64,000 bases of DNA, taken from the NCBI RefSeq assembly GCF_000816085.1, contig NZ_CP008747.1:1798001-1862000 (forward strand). Reading direction: 5' to 3'. A program made the translations under genes and the position numbers. Shown in pieces: positions 39,893 to 51,860 of this stretch. Each line of letters opens with the position of its first letter. The first letter of the stretch is position 1. The notes below the pieces were generated by a model. That model had not been told where the DNA came from. It saw nothing but the letters and a program-made list of their open reading frames with translations, and made no database searches. Origin of the DNA: Staphylococcus hyicus (GTDB lineage Bacteria; Bacillota; Bacilli; Staphylococcales; Staphylococcaceae).

Positions 39893-41287
39893 GTGTTAAA
39901 AGCTACAAATTTACGTTTAAAATACCCTAATGGTCCTAAGAAAATTTTTGATGGGCTGAACATCGAAATTAAAGAAAAAGAAAAAGTACTTTTACTCGGT
40001 CCCTCAGGATCTGGTAAGAGTACGTTGTTGAATGTCTTAAGTGGCATCGTACCCAACTTAATCGATTTACCAATGAAATATGATGACTTAAAGGTTGCCA
40101 AAAATGCTGGAGTTATTTTTCAGGATCCTGATTCTCAATTTTGTATGCCACAGGTGAATGAAGAACTTGCGTTTGTGTTAGAGAACCTTCAAGTCCCGCA
40201 AAATGAAATGGATCAAAAAATTGCAAAAGTTTTGGAGCAAGTACAATTAGATGTTCATCCTAAGCATGCGATACATCGATTAAGTGGAGGAATGAAGCAG
40301 AAACTAGCAGTTGCGGGCACCCTTTTACAAAAAGCGGATACGTTGTTTTTAGATGAGCCTACAGCCATGTTAGATACTGAAGCAACTGAAAATTTATGGA
40401 CATTGTTAAAAACGTTATGGGAAGACCAAACGGTATTAATTGTTGAACATAAAGTAGAACATATATGGGATGTTGTCGATCGTGTTATTTTAATGAATCA
40501 TGACGGACAAATAATTCAGGACGGCACACCTTCTGACATCCTCACCCATTTTGAAGAGACCTTAACAGATTACGGCGTGTGGCACCCTAGAGCATGGCAA
40601 GTCGCTCCACCGGTTGTCCAACACAATACACATTCTAATTTTCGTCTTACTTTCAGAAATGGCATCATCAAACGAGGCAAAAAGCACTTATATTCCGTAG
40701 ACACTTTTCAAGTGCAGTCAGGTGATTGGATTGTAATTACTGGAAAAAACGGAGTAGGCAAGACTACATTTTTTGAATCACTGATGCAACTCATTCCTTA
40801 TGAAGGTAGCCTTACATTCAATGACATACCCATTCGTAAACTTAAAACTGCTTCAAGTCATATGTTTTTGGTTTATCAAAATCCTGAGCTTCAATGTTTA
40901 CAAAATTCAGTTTATGATGAAATTTTTATTAATTTCAAGTATCAAAATGCCGAAGATGCCCATGAAGCTACTGTAGAAATGTTAACATTATTGGATTTAA
41001 TTCATGTCAAATCTCAACATCCCTTTGAACTTTCAATGGGTCAAAAACGCCGTTTAAGTGTTGCGATTGCATTAAGTACATCTGCAGATATCATTTTGTT
41101 AGATGAGCCTACATTTGGATTAGATAGTCATAATACATTTAAACTTATTGATTTATTTCAACAACGTATTCAGCAAGGCCAAGCCATTATAATGAATACG
41201 CACGATCCAGAAATCATTCAACGGTATCCCACACATCATTACATCATAGAAAATGGAAAAATGTTTGAAAGTAAGGTGACAACATGA
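39893..41287 (+). CDS. ykoD: ECF transporter double ATPase (YkoD)
   Basis: 464-aa protein with two fused ABC ATPase domains, as in YkoD. First domain Walker A GPSGSGKS (36-43), signature LSGGMKQK, Walker B LFLDEPTAMLD; second Walker A GKNGVGKT (284-291), signature LSMGQKRR, Walker B ILLDEPTFGLD. The start is GTG preceded by GGAGC. Its stop overlaps the permease start by 4 bp. It energises the YkoE/YkoC thiamine-precursor importer. Confidence 0.93.
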   Translation: MLKATNLRLKYPNGPKKIFDGLNIEIKEKEKVLLLGPSGSGKSTLLNVLSGIVPNLIDLPMKYDDLKVAKNAGVIFQDPDSQFCMPQVNEELAFVLENLQVPQNEMDQKIAKVLEQVQLDVHPKHAIHRLSGGMKQKLAVAGTLLQKADTLFLDEPTAMLDTEATENLWTLLKTLWEDQTVLIVEHKVEHIWDVVDRVILMNHDGQIIQDGTPSDILTHFEETLTDYGVWHPRAWQVAPPVVQHNTHSNFRLTFRNGIIKRGKKHLYSVDTFQVQSGDWIVITGKNGVGKTTFFESLMQLIPYEGSLTFNDIPIRKLKTASSHMFLVYQNPELQCLQNSVYDEIFINFKYQNAEDAHEATVEMLTLLDLIHVKSQHPFELSMGQKRRLSVAIALSTSADIILLDEPTFGLDSHNTFKLIDLFQQRIQQGQAIIMNTHDPEIIQRYPTHHYIIENGKMFESKVTT

Positions 41288-42075
41288 TTGAATCTTGGAA
41301 GTCATATCGAACATTTATGGATAAAGTCAATATTATAACGAAATTGTTTCTAGGTATTGCATTATTCGTATTTGTGATTTTCGTACATAATTTTGATACG
41401 ATGCTATACCTTGTCTCATTCATGTTTCTTTTGACATTGATACTCAGTGGTGCTAAATTCCGAGTTTTATTTATTTTCATCACACTGAGTACATTGTTTG
41501 CCATCAGTTCATCACTTTTTATGATTTTTTACGGTAATGGACATCATGAGCTCTTCAAATTTGGATTTATTCGCATTACGGAAGAAAGTCTCGTTCGTGG
41601 GCTGCATTTATCTCTAAGAACGTTGGTCATTAGCTATTTTGGTTTAGCTATCGCGTTTACGTCACAAGTGATTATGATTTTTTATAGCTTTATGCAACAT
41701 TTACGCGTCAAACCTAAAATCGCATATGCATTTATGGCTGCTTTTCGGATGTTGCCGTTAATTATGGAATCTTTTATCCAATTGAGACATGCCCTTAAAA
41801 TGCGTTATCAAATGATTCAAAAATCTCATTATCGAGGTACAAAACGGTTTTATCATATATTAATACCTTTATTAAGTCAGAACATGCGTAAAGCGCATCG
41901 TCTTTCTGTCGCAATGGAAATGAAAGGTTTTAAAGATGGGCCGCGTACGTATTATTATGACGCGCCTTTTAGTTACCGCGATATATTACTTATCGTTTCT
42001 ATCATTGGTGTCGTACTCTGTGCTTTAATGTTGAGTCATTATATACCGATTACTGGCATTACGGATGTACGATAG
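41284..42075 (+). CDS. ykoC: ECF transporter transmembrane (T) component YkoC
   Basis: 263-aa EcfT/CbiQ-family membrane protein (about five helices) with the coupling-helix region AFRMLPLIMESFIQLRHALKMR and a second charged motif with RLSVAMEMKGF near the C-terminus, the typical EcfT signature. Completes ykoEDC; the same genes are often annotated as cobalt transporters, but the riboswitch points to thiamine. Followed by a terminator shared with purD. Confidence 0.92.
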   Translation: MIESWKSYRTFMDKVNIITKLFLGIALFVFVIFVHNFDTMLYLVSFMFLLTLILSGAKFRVLFIFITLSTLFAISSSLFMIFYGNGHHELFKFGFIRITEESLVRGLHLSLRTLVISYFGLAIAFTSQVIMIFYSFMQHLRVKPKIAYAFMAAFRMLPLIMESFIQLRHALKMRYQMIQKSHYRGTKRFYHILIPLLSQNMRKAHRLSVAMEMKGFKDGPRTYYYDAPFSYRDILLIVSIIGVVLCALMLSHYIPITGITDVR

Positions 42076-42165
42076 GTGCTTTGCGTTTTCACGATCTCGA
42101 TGATGTGAAAAGGCACACCATTTCCTTTCCTACTATTCCATCTGCAAAGGAAATAACCCGTTTAA

Positions 42166-42202
42166 AGAGCCCTTCTCACACGTATTGTGTTTGAAGGGCT
42201 CT
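42166..42202. terminator. Bidirectional terminator
   Basis: AGAGCCCTTC pairs with GAAGGGCTCT with an inner ACAC/GTGT stem, between convergent ykoC and the end of the pur operon. Confidence 0.85.
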
Positions 42203-42275
42203 CATGATATATATCGCTAAATGGTATAACTTATACTTCCAATTATGTGGTGACAAATGATGCAACAAATAAGGA

Positions 42276-43520
42276 TTATTTTAATGCTTTATTTGCAATA
42301 TCTTTCCGATAAAATAATGCGTCGTTTTCAATTTTAGATACACGTTGATATGCTAATTCTTGGGCTTTTTGGATCGTATCACCTTCACCTAAAGCAAGAA
42401 TGACACGCCCGCCATTTGTCACAAAATTTTGTGCCTCATTCTTTTTTAATCCACTCACAAAATAATGCTCTAAATCTTCTTCAAAACCAGTCACGTGATG
42501 ACCCTTTTCATAAGAAGCCGGATAGCCTTTAGATGCTAACATGACGCCCACAACCGATTCAGACTTCCATTTTTGTGAAATAGGCTTTTTGTCTTTTAAC
42601 TCTAAAATATGTGTCATTAAATCACTTTCAAGACGCGTTAATAACACTTGTGCCTCAGGATCACCAAAACGTGCATTAAACTCTATCACTTTAGGTCCTT
42701 CTTTCGTTAAAATAGCACCAATATATAGAATACCAAAATAATGGTAACCTTCTGCTTTTAACGCTTTAGCAATGGGTTGAGCAATACGATCATTCGTTTG
42801 ACGTAAAACGTCATCACTAATATGCGGAACAGGACAATACGCACCCATACCACCTGTGTTAGGTCCTTGATCACCATCATAAGCACGCTTATGGTCTTGT
42901 GCAATCGTTTCAAATGGAACAGCGTAGTCCCCATTCACAAATGTCATGACTGAAAATTCTTCGCCTTCCAAAAAGGCTTCAAATACCACTTTATCATTGT
43001 CATTTGGATATAACGTATGCACGGCATCGACGGCCGCTTCACGTGTATATGCAATGATAACGCCTTTCCCCGCTGCTAAACCATCCTTTTTTAATACAAC
43101 AGGTAATGCGCACGTATCAACATAGTTTAACGCTTCATTTTTGTCATTAATTTCACGATAGTCTGCCGTTGGAATATCGTATTTTTTCATTAAATTTTTG
43201 GCAAACGTTTTAGATCCTTCTATTTGGGCTGCTGCTTGATTTGGCCCAAACACTGAGATGCCTGCCTCAATTAATAAATCTGCTAACCCATCTGTAAGAG
43301 GTTGCTCAGGACCAATAATCACCCACTCAATCGCATGATTCTTAGCAAAATCAAGAATGGCATCATGGTTTGTTTCAGCAATTTCTAGATGAATGTTTGC
43401 TATAGAAGTCATCGCATCATTACCCGGAATGACATCAATATGTGTAACAAGTTTCGATTGATTTAATTTATGCACAAGCGCATGTTCACGACCGCCACTA
43501 CCAATAACGAGTATTTTCAT
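42276..43520 (-). CDS. purD: Phosphoribosylamine-glycine ligase
   Basis: 414-aa ATP-grasp ligase, step 2 of IMP synthesis (PRA + glycine to GAR). N-terminal [19 protein letters not shown] is the family hallmark; ATP-grasp [16 protein letters not shown] and the metal-site [12 protein letters not shown] follow. The ATG at 43520 follows GGAGG; an in-frame ATG at 43535 contains that ribosome-binding site and is rejected. Last gene of purEKCSQLFMNHD. Confidence 0.96.
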   Translation of the reverse strand: MKILVIGSGGREHALVHKLNQSKLVTHIDVIPGNDAMTSIANIHLEIAETNHDAILDFAKNHAIEWVIIGPEQPLTDGLADLLIEAGISVFGPNQAAAQIEGSKTFAKNLMKKYDIPTADYREINDKNEALNYVDTCALPVVLKKDGLAAGKGVIIAYTREAAVDAVHTLYPNDNDKVVFEAFLEGEEFSVMTFVNGDYAVPFETIAQDHKRAYDGDQGPNTGGMGAYCPVPHISDDVLRQTNDRIAQPIAKALKAEGYHYFGILYIGAILTKEGPKVIEFNARFGDPEAQVLLTRLESDLMTHILELKDKKPISQKWKSESVVGVMLASKGYPASYEKGHHVTGFEEDLEHYFVSGLKKNEAQNFVTNGGRVILALGEGDTIQKAQELAYQRVSKIENDALFYRKDIANKALK

Positions 43521-43534
43521 TTTTAGTTCCTCCA

Positions 43535-45013
43535 TTAATGTTTAAAATGACGTACACCTGTTGTCACCATTGTGATGCCATAACGATTTGCCATATCTAT
43601 AGAATCTTGATCTTTGATGGAGCCACCAGGTTGAATAATTGCTTTGATGCCTGCTTTGGCGGCAAGTTCAACTGTATCGTCCATTGGGAAAAAGCCATCT
43701 GAAGCTAAAGCAACTTGGTCATTCATTTCAATAGCTTGACGTATAGCAATTTCTGCTGCACCGACGCGGTTCATTTGACCCGCACCCACACCTACAGTTT
43801 GATGGTTATTCGCAAGGACAATTGCGTTACTTTTAACCGCTTTTGCCACTTCCCATCCTAGCAATAATGCTTCCCATTGCGCTTCTGTAGGTTGTACATC
43901 CGTAACTACTTCCATCTCTTTGCGCGCCGTTTGTACATCATCTTTATCTTGGACTAAATAACCGCCAGAAACAGAAACAAACTCTTGTTCACCTACGATA
44001 GGCGCCATATCAATTTGAAGTAAACGAATATTTTTCTTTTGAGACAATACCTCTAGTGCATCTTCATCGAATGATGGTGCAATGATTACTTCTAAGAAAA
44101 TCTCATGTAGTTGTCGAGCCAATGCTTTAGTTACTGTTCTATTAAGTGCAATGATACCCCCGAAAATAGATGTCGAATCTGCTTGAAATGCATGTTCGAA
44201 AGCTTTTTCAATTGTTGCACCAAGCCCTACTCCACAAGGATTCATATGTTTCACCGCAACAGCTGCTGGCTCGTCAAATCGTTTTACAAGTGTTAACGCC
44301 GCATCTGCATCTTTAATGTTGTTGTAGCTTAGAGGTTTGCCATGATGTTGTACAGCACCTGCTAAAGTATTAGATGCTTCAGAGGTACGTACAAAATATG
44401 CGTTTTGTTGTGGGTTTTCACCGTAACGTAATGCTTCTTTATTCTGACTAAAGTGATTCACAATGGCTTGGTCATATTCTGCAGTATGTTGATAAACTTT
44501 TAACATTAATGATTTTCGAAATGCTTCATCTAAAGTATTCGATTTTAAACGCTGTAACACTTCATCATAATCTTCACTATGCACCACTGTTGTCACGTGC
44601 TTAAAGTTTTTTGCCGCTGCACGGAGCATCGTTGGCCCGCCAATATCAATGTTTTCAATGGCATCTGCTTCTGATACATCTGGATTTTCCACTGTCTTTT
44701 GGAATGGATATAAATTGACGACAACCATATCAATAAGGTCGATATCTTGTGCTTTTAATTGCTCTAAATGTTCTTGTTTATCACGATCAGCTAAAATTCC
44801 GCCGTGAACAGCAGGGTGTAATGTTTTCACACGTCCATCCATTATTTCATCAAAATGCGTTAAATCTGAAACGGAAGCAACAGGTATGCCTGCAGATTCA
44901 ATAGCGCGTAATGTTCCACCTGTTGAAAATAATGCAAAGCCTTGATCAACAAGTCCTTTAGCAAAATCTTCTATTCCTGTTTTATCTGACACACTTAAAA
45001 TCGCTTTTTTCAT
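43535..45013 (-). CDS. purH: Bifunctional AICAR transformylase/IMP cyclohydrolase
   Basis: 492 aa catalysing the last two steps of IMP synthesis. N-terminal cyclohydrolase domain ([37 protein letters not shown]) and C-terminal transformylase domain with the KHMNPCGVG active-site motif and FFPMDDTVE. 12 bp after purN on the same transcript. Confidence 0.97.
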   Translation of the reverse strand: MKKAILSVSDKTGIEDFAKGLVDQGFALFSTGGTLRAIESAGIPVASVSDLTHFDEIMDGRVKTLHPAVHGGILADRDKQEHLEQLKAQDIDLIDMVVVNLYPFQKTVENPDVSEADAIENIDIGGPTMLRAAAKNFKHVTTVVHSEDYDEVLQRLKSNTLDEAFRKSLMLKVYQHTAEYDQAIVNHFSQNKEALRYGENPQQNAYFVRTSEASNTLAGAVQHHGKPLSYNNIKDADAALTLVKRFDEPAAVAVKHMNPCGVGLGATIEKAFEHAFQADSTSIFGGIIALNRTVTKALARQLHEIFLEVIIAPSFDEDALEVLSQKKNIRLLQIDMAPIVGEQEFVSVSGGYLVQDKDDVQTARKEMEVVTDVQPTEAQWEALLLGWEVAKAVKSNAIVLANNHQTVGVGAGQMNRVGAAEIAIRQAIEMNDQVALASDGFFPMDDTVELAAKAGIKAIIQPGGSIKDQDSIDMANRYGITMVTTGVRHFKH

Positions 45014-45025
45014 TTAGAAATCTCC

Positions 45026-45592
45026 TTATCGAATAATCTTTTGAATGACTTCAGGATACAATTCATATTCCAATGCTTTAATGCGTTGCTCAAGATCTGG
45101 CACTGCATCATTAGGATATATTGGACATTCTCGCTGCGCAATGACTTCCCCAGTGTCCATGCCAGCATCTACATAATGTACCGTTGTTCCTGTTGTTGTT
45201 TCCCTGTTGTTTAACGCCTGTTCTACCGCATGCTTGCCTTTATATTTAGGAAGAAGTGACGGATGTATGTTTAAAATCCGTCCTTCATAGGCATGGAGTA
45301 GTGTTTCCCCTATTAATCGCATATAGCCTGCTAACACAATCCATTCAACACCGTCTTTTTGAAGTGAGTCACATAATGTTTCTTCGAAGTGCTGTTTTGA
45401 AGAAAACTGCTTCGGATCATATGCATAAATATTGACATGATACTTTTGGGCAAGTGAAACACAAGGTGCGCCTGGTTTATCCGTATATAAACCAGTCACC
45501 TCGATATTTTCAAGTTTCCCTCTCTCAATATGTTGCATAATATTATCAAAATTGGTACCTGACCCTGACGCGAAAATGGCTATTTTAACCAT
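45026..45592 (-). CDS. purN: Phosphoribosylglycinamide formyltransferase
   Basis: 188-aa 10-formyl-THF-dependent GAR transformylase. [11 protein letters not shown] phosphate loop at the start, [10 protein letters not shown] catalytic stretch (Asn-His-Asp triad context [13 protein letters not shown]) and [14 protein letters not shown]. Two bp after purM. Formyl donor is supplied by FolD, encoded divergently upstream of the operon. Confidence 0.96.
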   Translation of the reverse strand: MVKIAIFASGSGTNFDNIMQHIERGKLENIEVTGLYTDKPGAPCVSLAQKYHVNIYAYDPKQFSSKQHFEETLCDSLQKDGVEWIVLAGYMRLIGETLLHAYEGRILNIHPSLLPKYKGKHAVEQALNNRETTTGTTVHYVDAGMDTGEVIAQRECPIYPNDAVPDLEQRIKALEYELYPEVIQKIIR

Positions 45593-45594
45593 TT

Positions 45595-46623
45595 TTACAC
45601 CTCCGACAAACGAATCGGTTCAGATGTTTCATCTATATAACCAATCGTGTAGGCTTCACAGTTCTCTTGTTTTAATAATTCATGGACGCGTTGCTCATCT
45701 TCAGCTGATACCACCATCGTATACCCAATCCCCATGTTGAAAATGTTATACATTTCTGCAGTCTCAATTTGTCCTTGTTGTTGTAACCAATCGAAAATAC
45801 GTGGCGTCGGGAATGATGTTGTATCAATGACCGCTGTTTTCCCCTCAGGTAAAGCACGTGGAATATTCTCAAAGAAACCTCCACCTGTAATATGTGTCAT
45901 TGCTTTAATTTTCACTTCTTTTTTTACAGCTAATACTGGACGTACATATAAAGCTGTTGGTTTTAACAAAACGTCTAAGTATGAGAATTCATTTGAAAAC
46001 GTATCATGAACATTGACACCTGATTCTGCAACCAATTTACGCACTAAGCTGTAACCATTTGAATGGATACCATGTGAGGCCAAACCTATAATGATGTCAC
46101 CTTTAGCGACCTGACTACCATCAATATAGTCTTCTTTTTCAACAGCACCAACTGCAAAACCAGCAACATCGTATTCCCCTTCATGATACATGTCACCCAT
46201 TTCTGCAGTTTCGCCACCTATTAGAGCCATACCTGTTTCCTCACAGCCATCACTAATCCCTTTAACAATGTGTTCAATAACCTGTGGAATCACTTTATTT
46301 GTTGCAATGTAATCTAAAAAGTAAAGTGGTTCTGCTCCAGTTGTCAAAATATCATTCGCACACATCGCTACAGCATCTATACCTATCGTGTCATGGCGGT
46401 CGTAATCAATTGCTAATTTTAATTTCGTACCCACACCATCCGTTCCAGAGACTAATACAGGCGCTTTCATATTCAGTTGTGACAAGTCAAACGTCGCACC
46501 AAAACCACCTAGACCGCCTAATACCTCTTTACGCATGGTACGTTCAACATGGCGTGACATGCGTTTTACCGCTTGATATCCCGCTTCAATATCTACACCA
46601 GCTTGCTTATATGATTCAGCCAT
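45595..46623 (-). CDS. purM: Phosphoribosylformylglycinamidine cyclo-ligase (AIR synthetase)
   Basis: 342 aa; ATP-dependent ring closure of FGAM to AIR. Shows [14 protein letters not shown], the [12 protein letters not shown] and [11 protein letters not shown] loops and the glycine-rich [16 protein letters not shown] of the PurM/SelD fold. Close behind purF. Confidence 0.97.
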   Translation of the reverse strand: MAESYKQAGVDIEAGYQAVKRMSRHVERTMRKEVLGGLGGFGATFDLSQLNMKAPVLVSGTDGVGTKLKLAIDYDRHDTIGIDAVAMCANDILTTGAEPLYFLDYIATNKVIPQVIEHIVKGISDGCEETGMALIGGETAEMGDMYHEGEYDVAGFAVGAVEKEDYIDGSQVAKGDIIIGLASHGIHSNGYSLVRKLVAESGVNVHDTFSNEFSYLDVLLKPTALYVRPVLAVKKEVKIKAMTHITGGGFFENIPRALPEGKTAVIDTTSFPTPRIFDWLQQQGQIETAEMYNIFNMGIGYTMVVSAEDEQRVHELLKQENCEAYTIGYIDETSEPIRLSEV

Positions 46624-46627
46624 TTCA

Positions 46628-48049
46628 TTACACTCCTCTACGCTTCAATTCTTTCGCTACTGGTAGTTCGTGATCAACAATTTCAATTGGGTATGCCCCT
46701 GTAAAACATGCATTACATTCGCCTTTAGACCCATATTGTTTAAAGACGTCATGCATACCCTCTACAGATAAATACGTCAATGAGTCTGCACCAATCATGT
46801 CTCTAATTTCATCAAGGTCATATTGCGCCGCCATTAATTCAGCATGTGTTGATACATCAATACCGTAATAACATGGATTTTTAAGAGGTGGAGATGAAAT
46901 GCCCATATGCACCTCTTTTGCTCCAGCAGCTTTTAATGTTTTTACAATATGTTTACTCGTCGTACCTCGAACAATAGAATCGTCGATAACTACCACGCGT
47001 TTGCCTTCAATGATATCTCTAATTGGTGCATGTTTCATTCGAACTTGACGTTCACGTACTGCTTGATCAGGTGTTATAAATGTACGCCCGATATAACGAT
47101 TTTTAAGTAATCCTTGTTCGTTTGGCACACCAGAAGCTTCCGAAAAGCCTTTAGCTGCTTGTAACGATGAGTCAGGTACGCCAATCACAATATCTGCTTC
47201 AACATTCATTTCATTCGCTAATTGTCTACCTAAAGCTTTTCTCACTTGATAGATAGAATGCTTACGAAATTCTGAATCTGGACGTGCGAAGTAAACATAT
47301 TCCATTGAACACATGCGATGATCGATATCAGACGTGTAATGATCGTAGTCAATATCATCTTCATTTGAAAAAGTAATCAATTCCCCGGGCTCAATATCAC
47401 GTATATATTCCGCACCAATTGCTGTAAATGCGCACGTTTCGCTCGCAACACAATACGCACCATCAACTTTACCTAGCATTAATGGACGCACACCACGGTG
47501 ATCTCGTGTTGCGGTCAATTGTTGTTCATTTAAAATGACACAACTGAAAGCCCCTTTCATTTGGTTCAGTGCTGATTTTTGATTCGTTTTAATTGATTTT
47601 GAAGTCCCCTTAATCAAAAGATGTGCTAGCACTTCTGAGTCACTCGTTGTTTGAAAAATACCGCCTGTAGATTCAATCGCTCTTCGTAATTGAAGTGCAT
47701 TCGTAAGGTTCCCATTATGCGCTAATCCTAGATCACCTTTGGAATGTTTAAATAAAAACGGTTGCACATTAGACACTTCGCTAGCACCAGTCGTTGCATA
47801 ACGTACGTGTCCAATCGCATGTTTATAGCCTTCAAGAGATTTTAATTGTGCATCCGAAATCGCTTCAGTTAATAATCCCATTCCTCTTGCACCAAAGAGT
47901 TGTTCACCATTAGAACATACAATTCCAGCACCTTCTTGACCGCGATGTTGTAAACTGTGTAGTGCAAGGTAAGTTAAGTGTGCTGCATGAGGATGATTCC
48001 ATATTCCGAAAATACCGCATTCTTCATTTAATCCGCGGATGTCATACAT
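46628..48049 (-). CDS. purF: Amidophosphoribosyltransferase, Bacillus-type with Fe-S ligands
   Basis: 473-aa glutamine-PRPP amidotransferase, the committed step of purine synthesis. A 10-residue propeptide precedes catalytic Cys11 (LNEECGIFG). PRPP loop [14 protein letters not shown] (352-365). Cys247 (MCSMEY), Cys393 (NPCYYG), Cys445 and Cys448 (CNAC) fit the four [4Fe-4S] ligands of the Bacillus enzyme (Cys236/382/437/440 after processing). S. aureus PurF as I recall it is about 494 aa and lacks these cysteines. The start lies inside the purL end (22-bp overlap), so translation is coupled. Confidence 0.95.
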   Translation of the reverse strand: MYDIRGLNEECGIFGIWNHPHAAHLTYLALHSLQHRGQEGAGIVCSNGEQLFGARGMGLLTEAISDAQLKSLEGYKHAIGHVRYATTGASEVSNVQPFLFKHSKGDLGLAHNGNLTNALQLRRAIESTGGIFQTTSDSEVLAHLLIKGTSKSIKTNQKSALNQMKGAFSCVILNEQQLTATRDHRGVRPLMLGKVDGAYCVASETCAFTAIGAEYIRDIEPGELITFSNEDDIDYDHYTSDIDHRMCSMEYVYFARPDSEFRKHSIYQVRKALGRQLANEMNVEADIVIGVPDSSLQAAKGFSEASGVPNEQGLLKNRYIGRTFITPDQAVRERQVRMKHAPIRDIIEGKRVVVIDDSIVRGTTSKHIVKTLKAAGAKEVHMGISSPPLKNPCYYGIDVSTHAELMAAQYDLDEIRDMIGADSLTYLSVEGMHDVFKQYGSKGECNACFTGAYPIEIVDHELPVAKELKRRGV

Positions 48050-50217
48050 GCCTCAATTGCTCCTTCCCATTCACGCTTAATGTCAGATGTTCGACGTTCA
48101 ATGGTTGTATCAGAACATTGAACTTTAAATGCATCTTGATCCGTAAATGTACCAATTTTGATTGCATCTTTCATATTAAATTCATGTCCTGCTTTTACAC
48201 TTACAATATAGCGACCTGGTGTTTCACTAAAGAAAAGTTCACGTGAAAACGGTAATACAGCATCAATTCCTAATTCATAATATGCACTCATTCGAGCTAG
48301 CGTAATTAATACGCCACCTTTACCTACTGTTTGAACGTGTGACAATTGACCACTTCGAATGGCTTCTCGAATGGCTTCACCACGTGCTGCTTCTTCTGTT
48401 AAATCCACATGTTCTGATTCATGATTCACACGTTGATATAACAGTTTTTCAATTTGGCTACCACCAAAATGCGCCTTCGTATCCCCCACCATATACAACG
48501 TATCGCCTGCTTCTGGGTGGAAATGATTCAAATAATCAATATCCTCAATTAATCCCACCATACCTACTACTGGCGTTGGAAAAATGGAAGACGTACGGGT
48601 TTCGTTATATAATGAAACGTTCCCTGAAACCACTGGTGTTTGTAATACGTCACATGCTTCTGCCATTCCTCGTGTAGAATCAATTAATTGTTGGTAAATT
48701 TCTTTTTTCTCAGGTGAACCATAATTCAGGCAATCAGTCATCGCTAAAGGTTTAGCACCAACAGCAATAAGATTACGATAGGCTTCTGCAACAACCATTT
48801 TGCCGCCTTCATACGGATCATTAAAAACATAGCGTGCTTCACCATCGATGGTAGAGGCTACTGCTTTATTCGTCCCTTCAACACGTACAACAGATGCTTG
48901 TAAACCTGGTTTGACGATTGTATTTGCACCCACTTGTTGATCGTATTGCGAATACAAGTATTGTTTAGACGCGATGGTTGGATGTGTTAATAATTTTGTG
49001 AACACATCGTCTGCATCAATGTTTGCATAGTCACGTGTTTCTGGCGTGTATTCAGGTTTTTCTCCCTCTAAAATGTAAACTGGCGCTTCGTCTGCTAATG
49101 GTTCAACAGGAATATCTGCATAAACTTCACCTTCATAAGTGAGGACGAAACGATTTGTATTTGTCACTTGACCGATAACCGCACTGTCAAGTTCATAGTA
49201 ATCAAATAAATCTAAGAATTTTTGTTCTGTCCCTTTTTCTACTACAAGTAACATACGTTCTTGGGTTTCGGAAAGCATCATTTCATAAGGTGAAATACCG
49301 TGTTCACGAACTGGCACTTTCTCAAGTTCTAAATGAATACCGCTTCCACCTTTAGCAGCCATTTCAGATGACGAAGATGTTAAACCTGCTGCCCCCATAT
49401 CTTGAATACCTACAAGTTCCTTATATTGTATTGCTTCTAATGTCGCTTCCATTAATTTCTTACCGACAAATGGGTCACCAATTTGTACAGATGGACGTTT
49501 ACTTTCGCTTTCTTCTGTCAATTCTTCCGATGCAAACGTCGCGCCATGAATACCATCACGACCTGTTTTAAGCCCTACGTAAATAACGGAGTTGCCTTCC
49601 CCTTTGGCAGTCCCTTTTTGAATCATTTCATGATCAATTACACCTACGCACATTGCATTGACAAGTGGATTACCATCGTAACGTTCATCAAATTCAATTT
49701 CACCAGCTGTCGTTGGAATACCGATACAGTTCCCATAACCACCAATACCTGCAACAACACCTCGACATAAACGACGATTTGTTTTCTCACTAAGTTCACC
49801 AAAACGTAAACTATTCAGAAGATTAATCGGACGCGCACCTATTGAAACGATGTCACGAATGATACCTCCAACACCTGTCGCAGCACCTTGGTATGGTTCA
49901 ATCGCTGACGGATGGTTATGTGATTCCACTTTAAAAACGACGGCTTGTTGATCACCGATATCCACAACACCGGCACCTTCACCAGGTCCCATTAACACGT
50001 GTTCGCCTGTTGTCGGAAATTGTTTTAAGAATGGTTTAGAATGCTTGTATGAGCAATGTTCACTCCACATTACTGAAAAAATGCCTATTTCTGTAAAGTT
50101 GGGATCACGACCTAAAATACGTTGAACTTTTTCATATTCTGAATCGCTTAATCCCATATCTTGATATAACTTCTCAACTTTAACCTCTTCTGCAGTAGGT
50201 TCTAAAAATTTAGGCAT
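48028..50217 (-). CDS. purL: Phosphoribosylformylglycinamidine synthase, large subunit
   Basis: 729-aa small-type PurL, which needs PurQ and PurS for glutamine-dependent FGAM formation. N-terminal [20 protein letters not shown]-site [17 protein letters not shown], and PurM-like repeat with [10 protein letters not shown]. Overlaps purQ by 8 bp and purF by 22 bp. Confidence 0.97.
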   Translation of the reverse strand: MPKFLEPTAEEVKVEKLYQDMGLSDSEYEKVQRILGRDPNFTEIGIFSVMWSEHCSYKHSKPFLKQFPTTGEHVLMGPGEGAGVVDIGDQQAVVFKVESHNHPSAIEPYQGAATGVGGIIRDIVSIGARPINLLNSLRFGELSEKTNRRLCRGVVAGIGGYGNCIGIPTTAGEIEFDERYDGNPLVNAMCVGVIDHEMIQKGTAKGEGNSVIYVGLKTGRDGIHGATFASEELTEESESKRPSVQIGDPFVGKKLMEATLEAIQYKELVGIQDMGAAGLTSSSSEMAAKGGSGIHLELEKVPVREHGISPYEMMLSETQERMLLVVEKGTEQKFLDLFDYYELDSAVIGQVTNTNRFVLTYEGEVYADIPVEPLADEAPVYILEGEKPEYTPETRDYANIDADDVFTKLLTHPTIASKQYLYSQYDQQVGANTIVKPGLQASVVRVEGTNKAVASTIDGEARYVFNDPYEGGKMVVAEAYRNLIAVGAKPLAMTDCLNYGSPEKKEIYQQLIDSTRGMAEACDVLQTPVVSGNVSLYNETRTSSIFPTPVVGMVGLIEDIDYLNHFHPEAGDTLYMVGDTKAHFGGSQIEKLLYQRVNHESEHVDLTEEAARGEAIREAIRSGQLSHVQTVGKGGVLITLARMSAYYELGIDAVLPFSRELFFSETPGRYIVSVKAGHEFNMKDAIKIGTFTDQDAFKVQCSDTTIERRTSDIKREWEGAIEACMTSAD

Positions 50218-50881
50218 GTTGTTCCCTCCAACTTTTCACCATTGATTCAAATAATTTCACGCCACTATCCGTACCAAGTATTTTCTCCAATGCGCGTTCA
50301 GGATGCGGCATCATTCCACACACATTGCCTTCCTTAGATACGATGCCTGCAATATCTTCATATGAACCATTAGGATTATCAGTATACTTCAGAATAATTT
50401 GATTATTCTGAACCAAATCGTGATACATAGCTTCAGTACAATAGTAATGACCTTCACCGTGAGCGACTGGATAAACGACTTCTTCTCCTTCTTCATATAA
50501 ATGTGTAAATGGCGTTGCTGCATTTGTAATCATTAAACGTTCATTACGACTTACAAATAAATGGCTATCATTATGTAGTAAAGCACCTGGAAGTAAGCCA
50601 ATTTCAGTTAAAATTTGGAATCCGTTACAAACACCGAGTACAGGTTTGCCTTCATCCGCTAAACGTTTCACTTCATTTATAATAGGTGCCACACTTGCTA
50701 CAGCACCTGAACGTAAATAATCTCCAAATGAGAACCCTCCTGGAATGAGCACCCCGTCAAATCCAGCTAAAGATGTTTCGCGATAGTCTACATACTCAGC
50801 CTCTACACCAGATTTAATCGCTGCATTAAACATATCGCGGTCACAGTTAGAACCTGGAAATTTAAGTACCGCAAATTTCAT
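50210..50881 (-). CDS. purQ: Phosphoribosylformylglycinamidine synthase, glutaminase subunit
   Basis: 223-aa class I glutamine amidotransferase: nucleophile in [10 protein letters not shown], catalytic His-Glu in [23 protein letters not shown] is the oxyanion-loop region. It feeds ammonia to PurL. One-bp overlap with purS. Confidence 0.97.
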   Translation of the reverse strand: MKFAVLKFPGSNCDRDMFNAAIKSGVEAEYVDYRETSLAGFDGVLIPGGFSFGDYLRSGAVASVAPIINEVKRLADEGKPVLGVCNGFQILTEIGLLPGALLHNDSHLFVSRNERLMITNAATPFTHLYEEGEEVVYPVAHGEGHYYCTEAMYHDLVQNNQIILKYTDNPNGSYEDIAGIVSKEGNVCGMMPHPERALEKILGTDSGVKLFESMVKSWREQHA

Positions 50882-51153
50882 TAGTCATTCTCCTTTTCTG
50901 AAGCTTCACCTAAAATCGTATAGTTATACTCTTCAATTACTGTATTCGCGAATAATTTTTCGCTTAATGTAGTGACCACATTATGAATGGCTTCATCAGT
51001 CGCTTCATCAACCGTTAAATACAGTACTTTACCAACACGAATATCATTGACTTGCGTGTAGCCTAAGTCGTGTACTGCGCGTGTCAATGCTTGACCTTGC
51101 GTATCTAAAACTTGCGGTTGTAACGTAATGTGTAATTCAATATTTTTCATCAT
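50881..51153 (-). CDS. purS: Phosphoribosylformylglycinamidine synthase subunit PurS
   Basis: 90-aa small subunit bridging PurL and PurQ. Typical length and fold start [22 protein letters not shown]. Two adjacent ATGs (51153, 51150); GGAGG is 7 bp from the first, whose A overlaps the purC stop codon. Confidence 0.94.
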   Translation of the reverse strand: MMKNIELHITLQPQVLDTQGQALTRAVHDLGYTQVNDIRVGKVLYLTVDEATDEAIHNVVTTLSEKLFANTVIEEYNYTILGEASEKEND

Positions 51154-51860
51154 TAAAGTGCCTCCAGTTTATTTAAAAATGATTCATACGTTTCAATCAA
51201 TGAGCCAGTGTCGTTGCGATAAACATCCTTATCAAAATTCTCACCTGTCACCTTATCCCAAATACGACATGTGTCTGGTGAAATTTCATCTGCTAAGAGT
51301 ATGTGACCTTCTCGATCTTTACCAAATTCGATTTTAAAATCTACTAAATCTAATTGAAGCTCGTCCATAAGTTGAATTAATGCTTGGTTAACTTGCAATG
51401 CTTGTGCTTTTATACTTTGTATTTCTTCTTCATTGGCAATATGCAGTAGTTGAATATGATCCTCTGTAATTAATGGATCGTTCAATTCATCTTTTTTATA
51501 GAAGAATTCAACTAACGGCGCATCAAAACGATGACCATTTTCAAAACCTAAACGTTTCGTAATTGATCCCGCCGCAATGTTTCTTACAACAACTTCTAAA
51601 GGTACGATTTCAACAGCTTGTACAAGCTGCTCTGTTTCTGAGATGCGGCGAATGAAATGACTTTTCACACCGTGCTGTGCGATATATTCAAAAATAGCTG
51701 ATGTAATGCGGTTATTTAAACGACCTTTACCAGGCATGTCATCTTTCTTTGCACCATTTCCAGCTGTTACTTCATCTTTATATTCAATACGTAATGCATG
51801 TGATTCGTTCGTTTCATATACACGTTTGGCTTTACCTTCATATAATAATGCGTGATTCAT
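51153..51860 (-). CDS. purC: SAICAR synthase
   Basis: 235-aa ATP-dependent ligase joining CAIR and aspartate. Motifs [13 protein letters not shown] at the start, [15 protein letters not shown] in the core, and DFKIEFGKD...[14 protein letters not shown]. Four-bp overlap with purK. Confidence 0.97.
   Translation of the reverse strand: MNHALLYEGKAKRVYETNESHALRIEYKDEVTAGNGAKKDDMPGKGRLNNRITSAIFEYIAQHGVKSHFIRRISETEQLVQAVEIVPLEVVVRNIAAGSITKRLGFENGHRFDAPLVEFFYKKDELNDPLITEDHIQLLHIANEEEIQSIKAQALQVNQALIQLMDELQLDLVDFKIEFGKDREGHILLADEISPDTCRIWDKVTGENFDKDVYRNDTGSLIETYESFLNKLEAL

Noticed and set aside
46284..46673. 129-aa open frame on the + strand
   Set aside because: Antisense to purM and the purF end; Leu/His-rich shadow without a ribosome-binding site.
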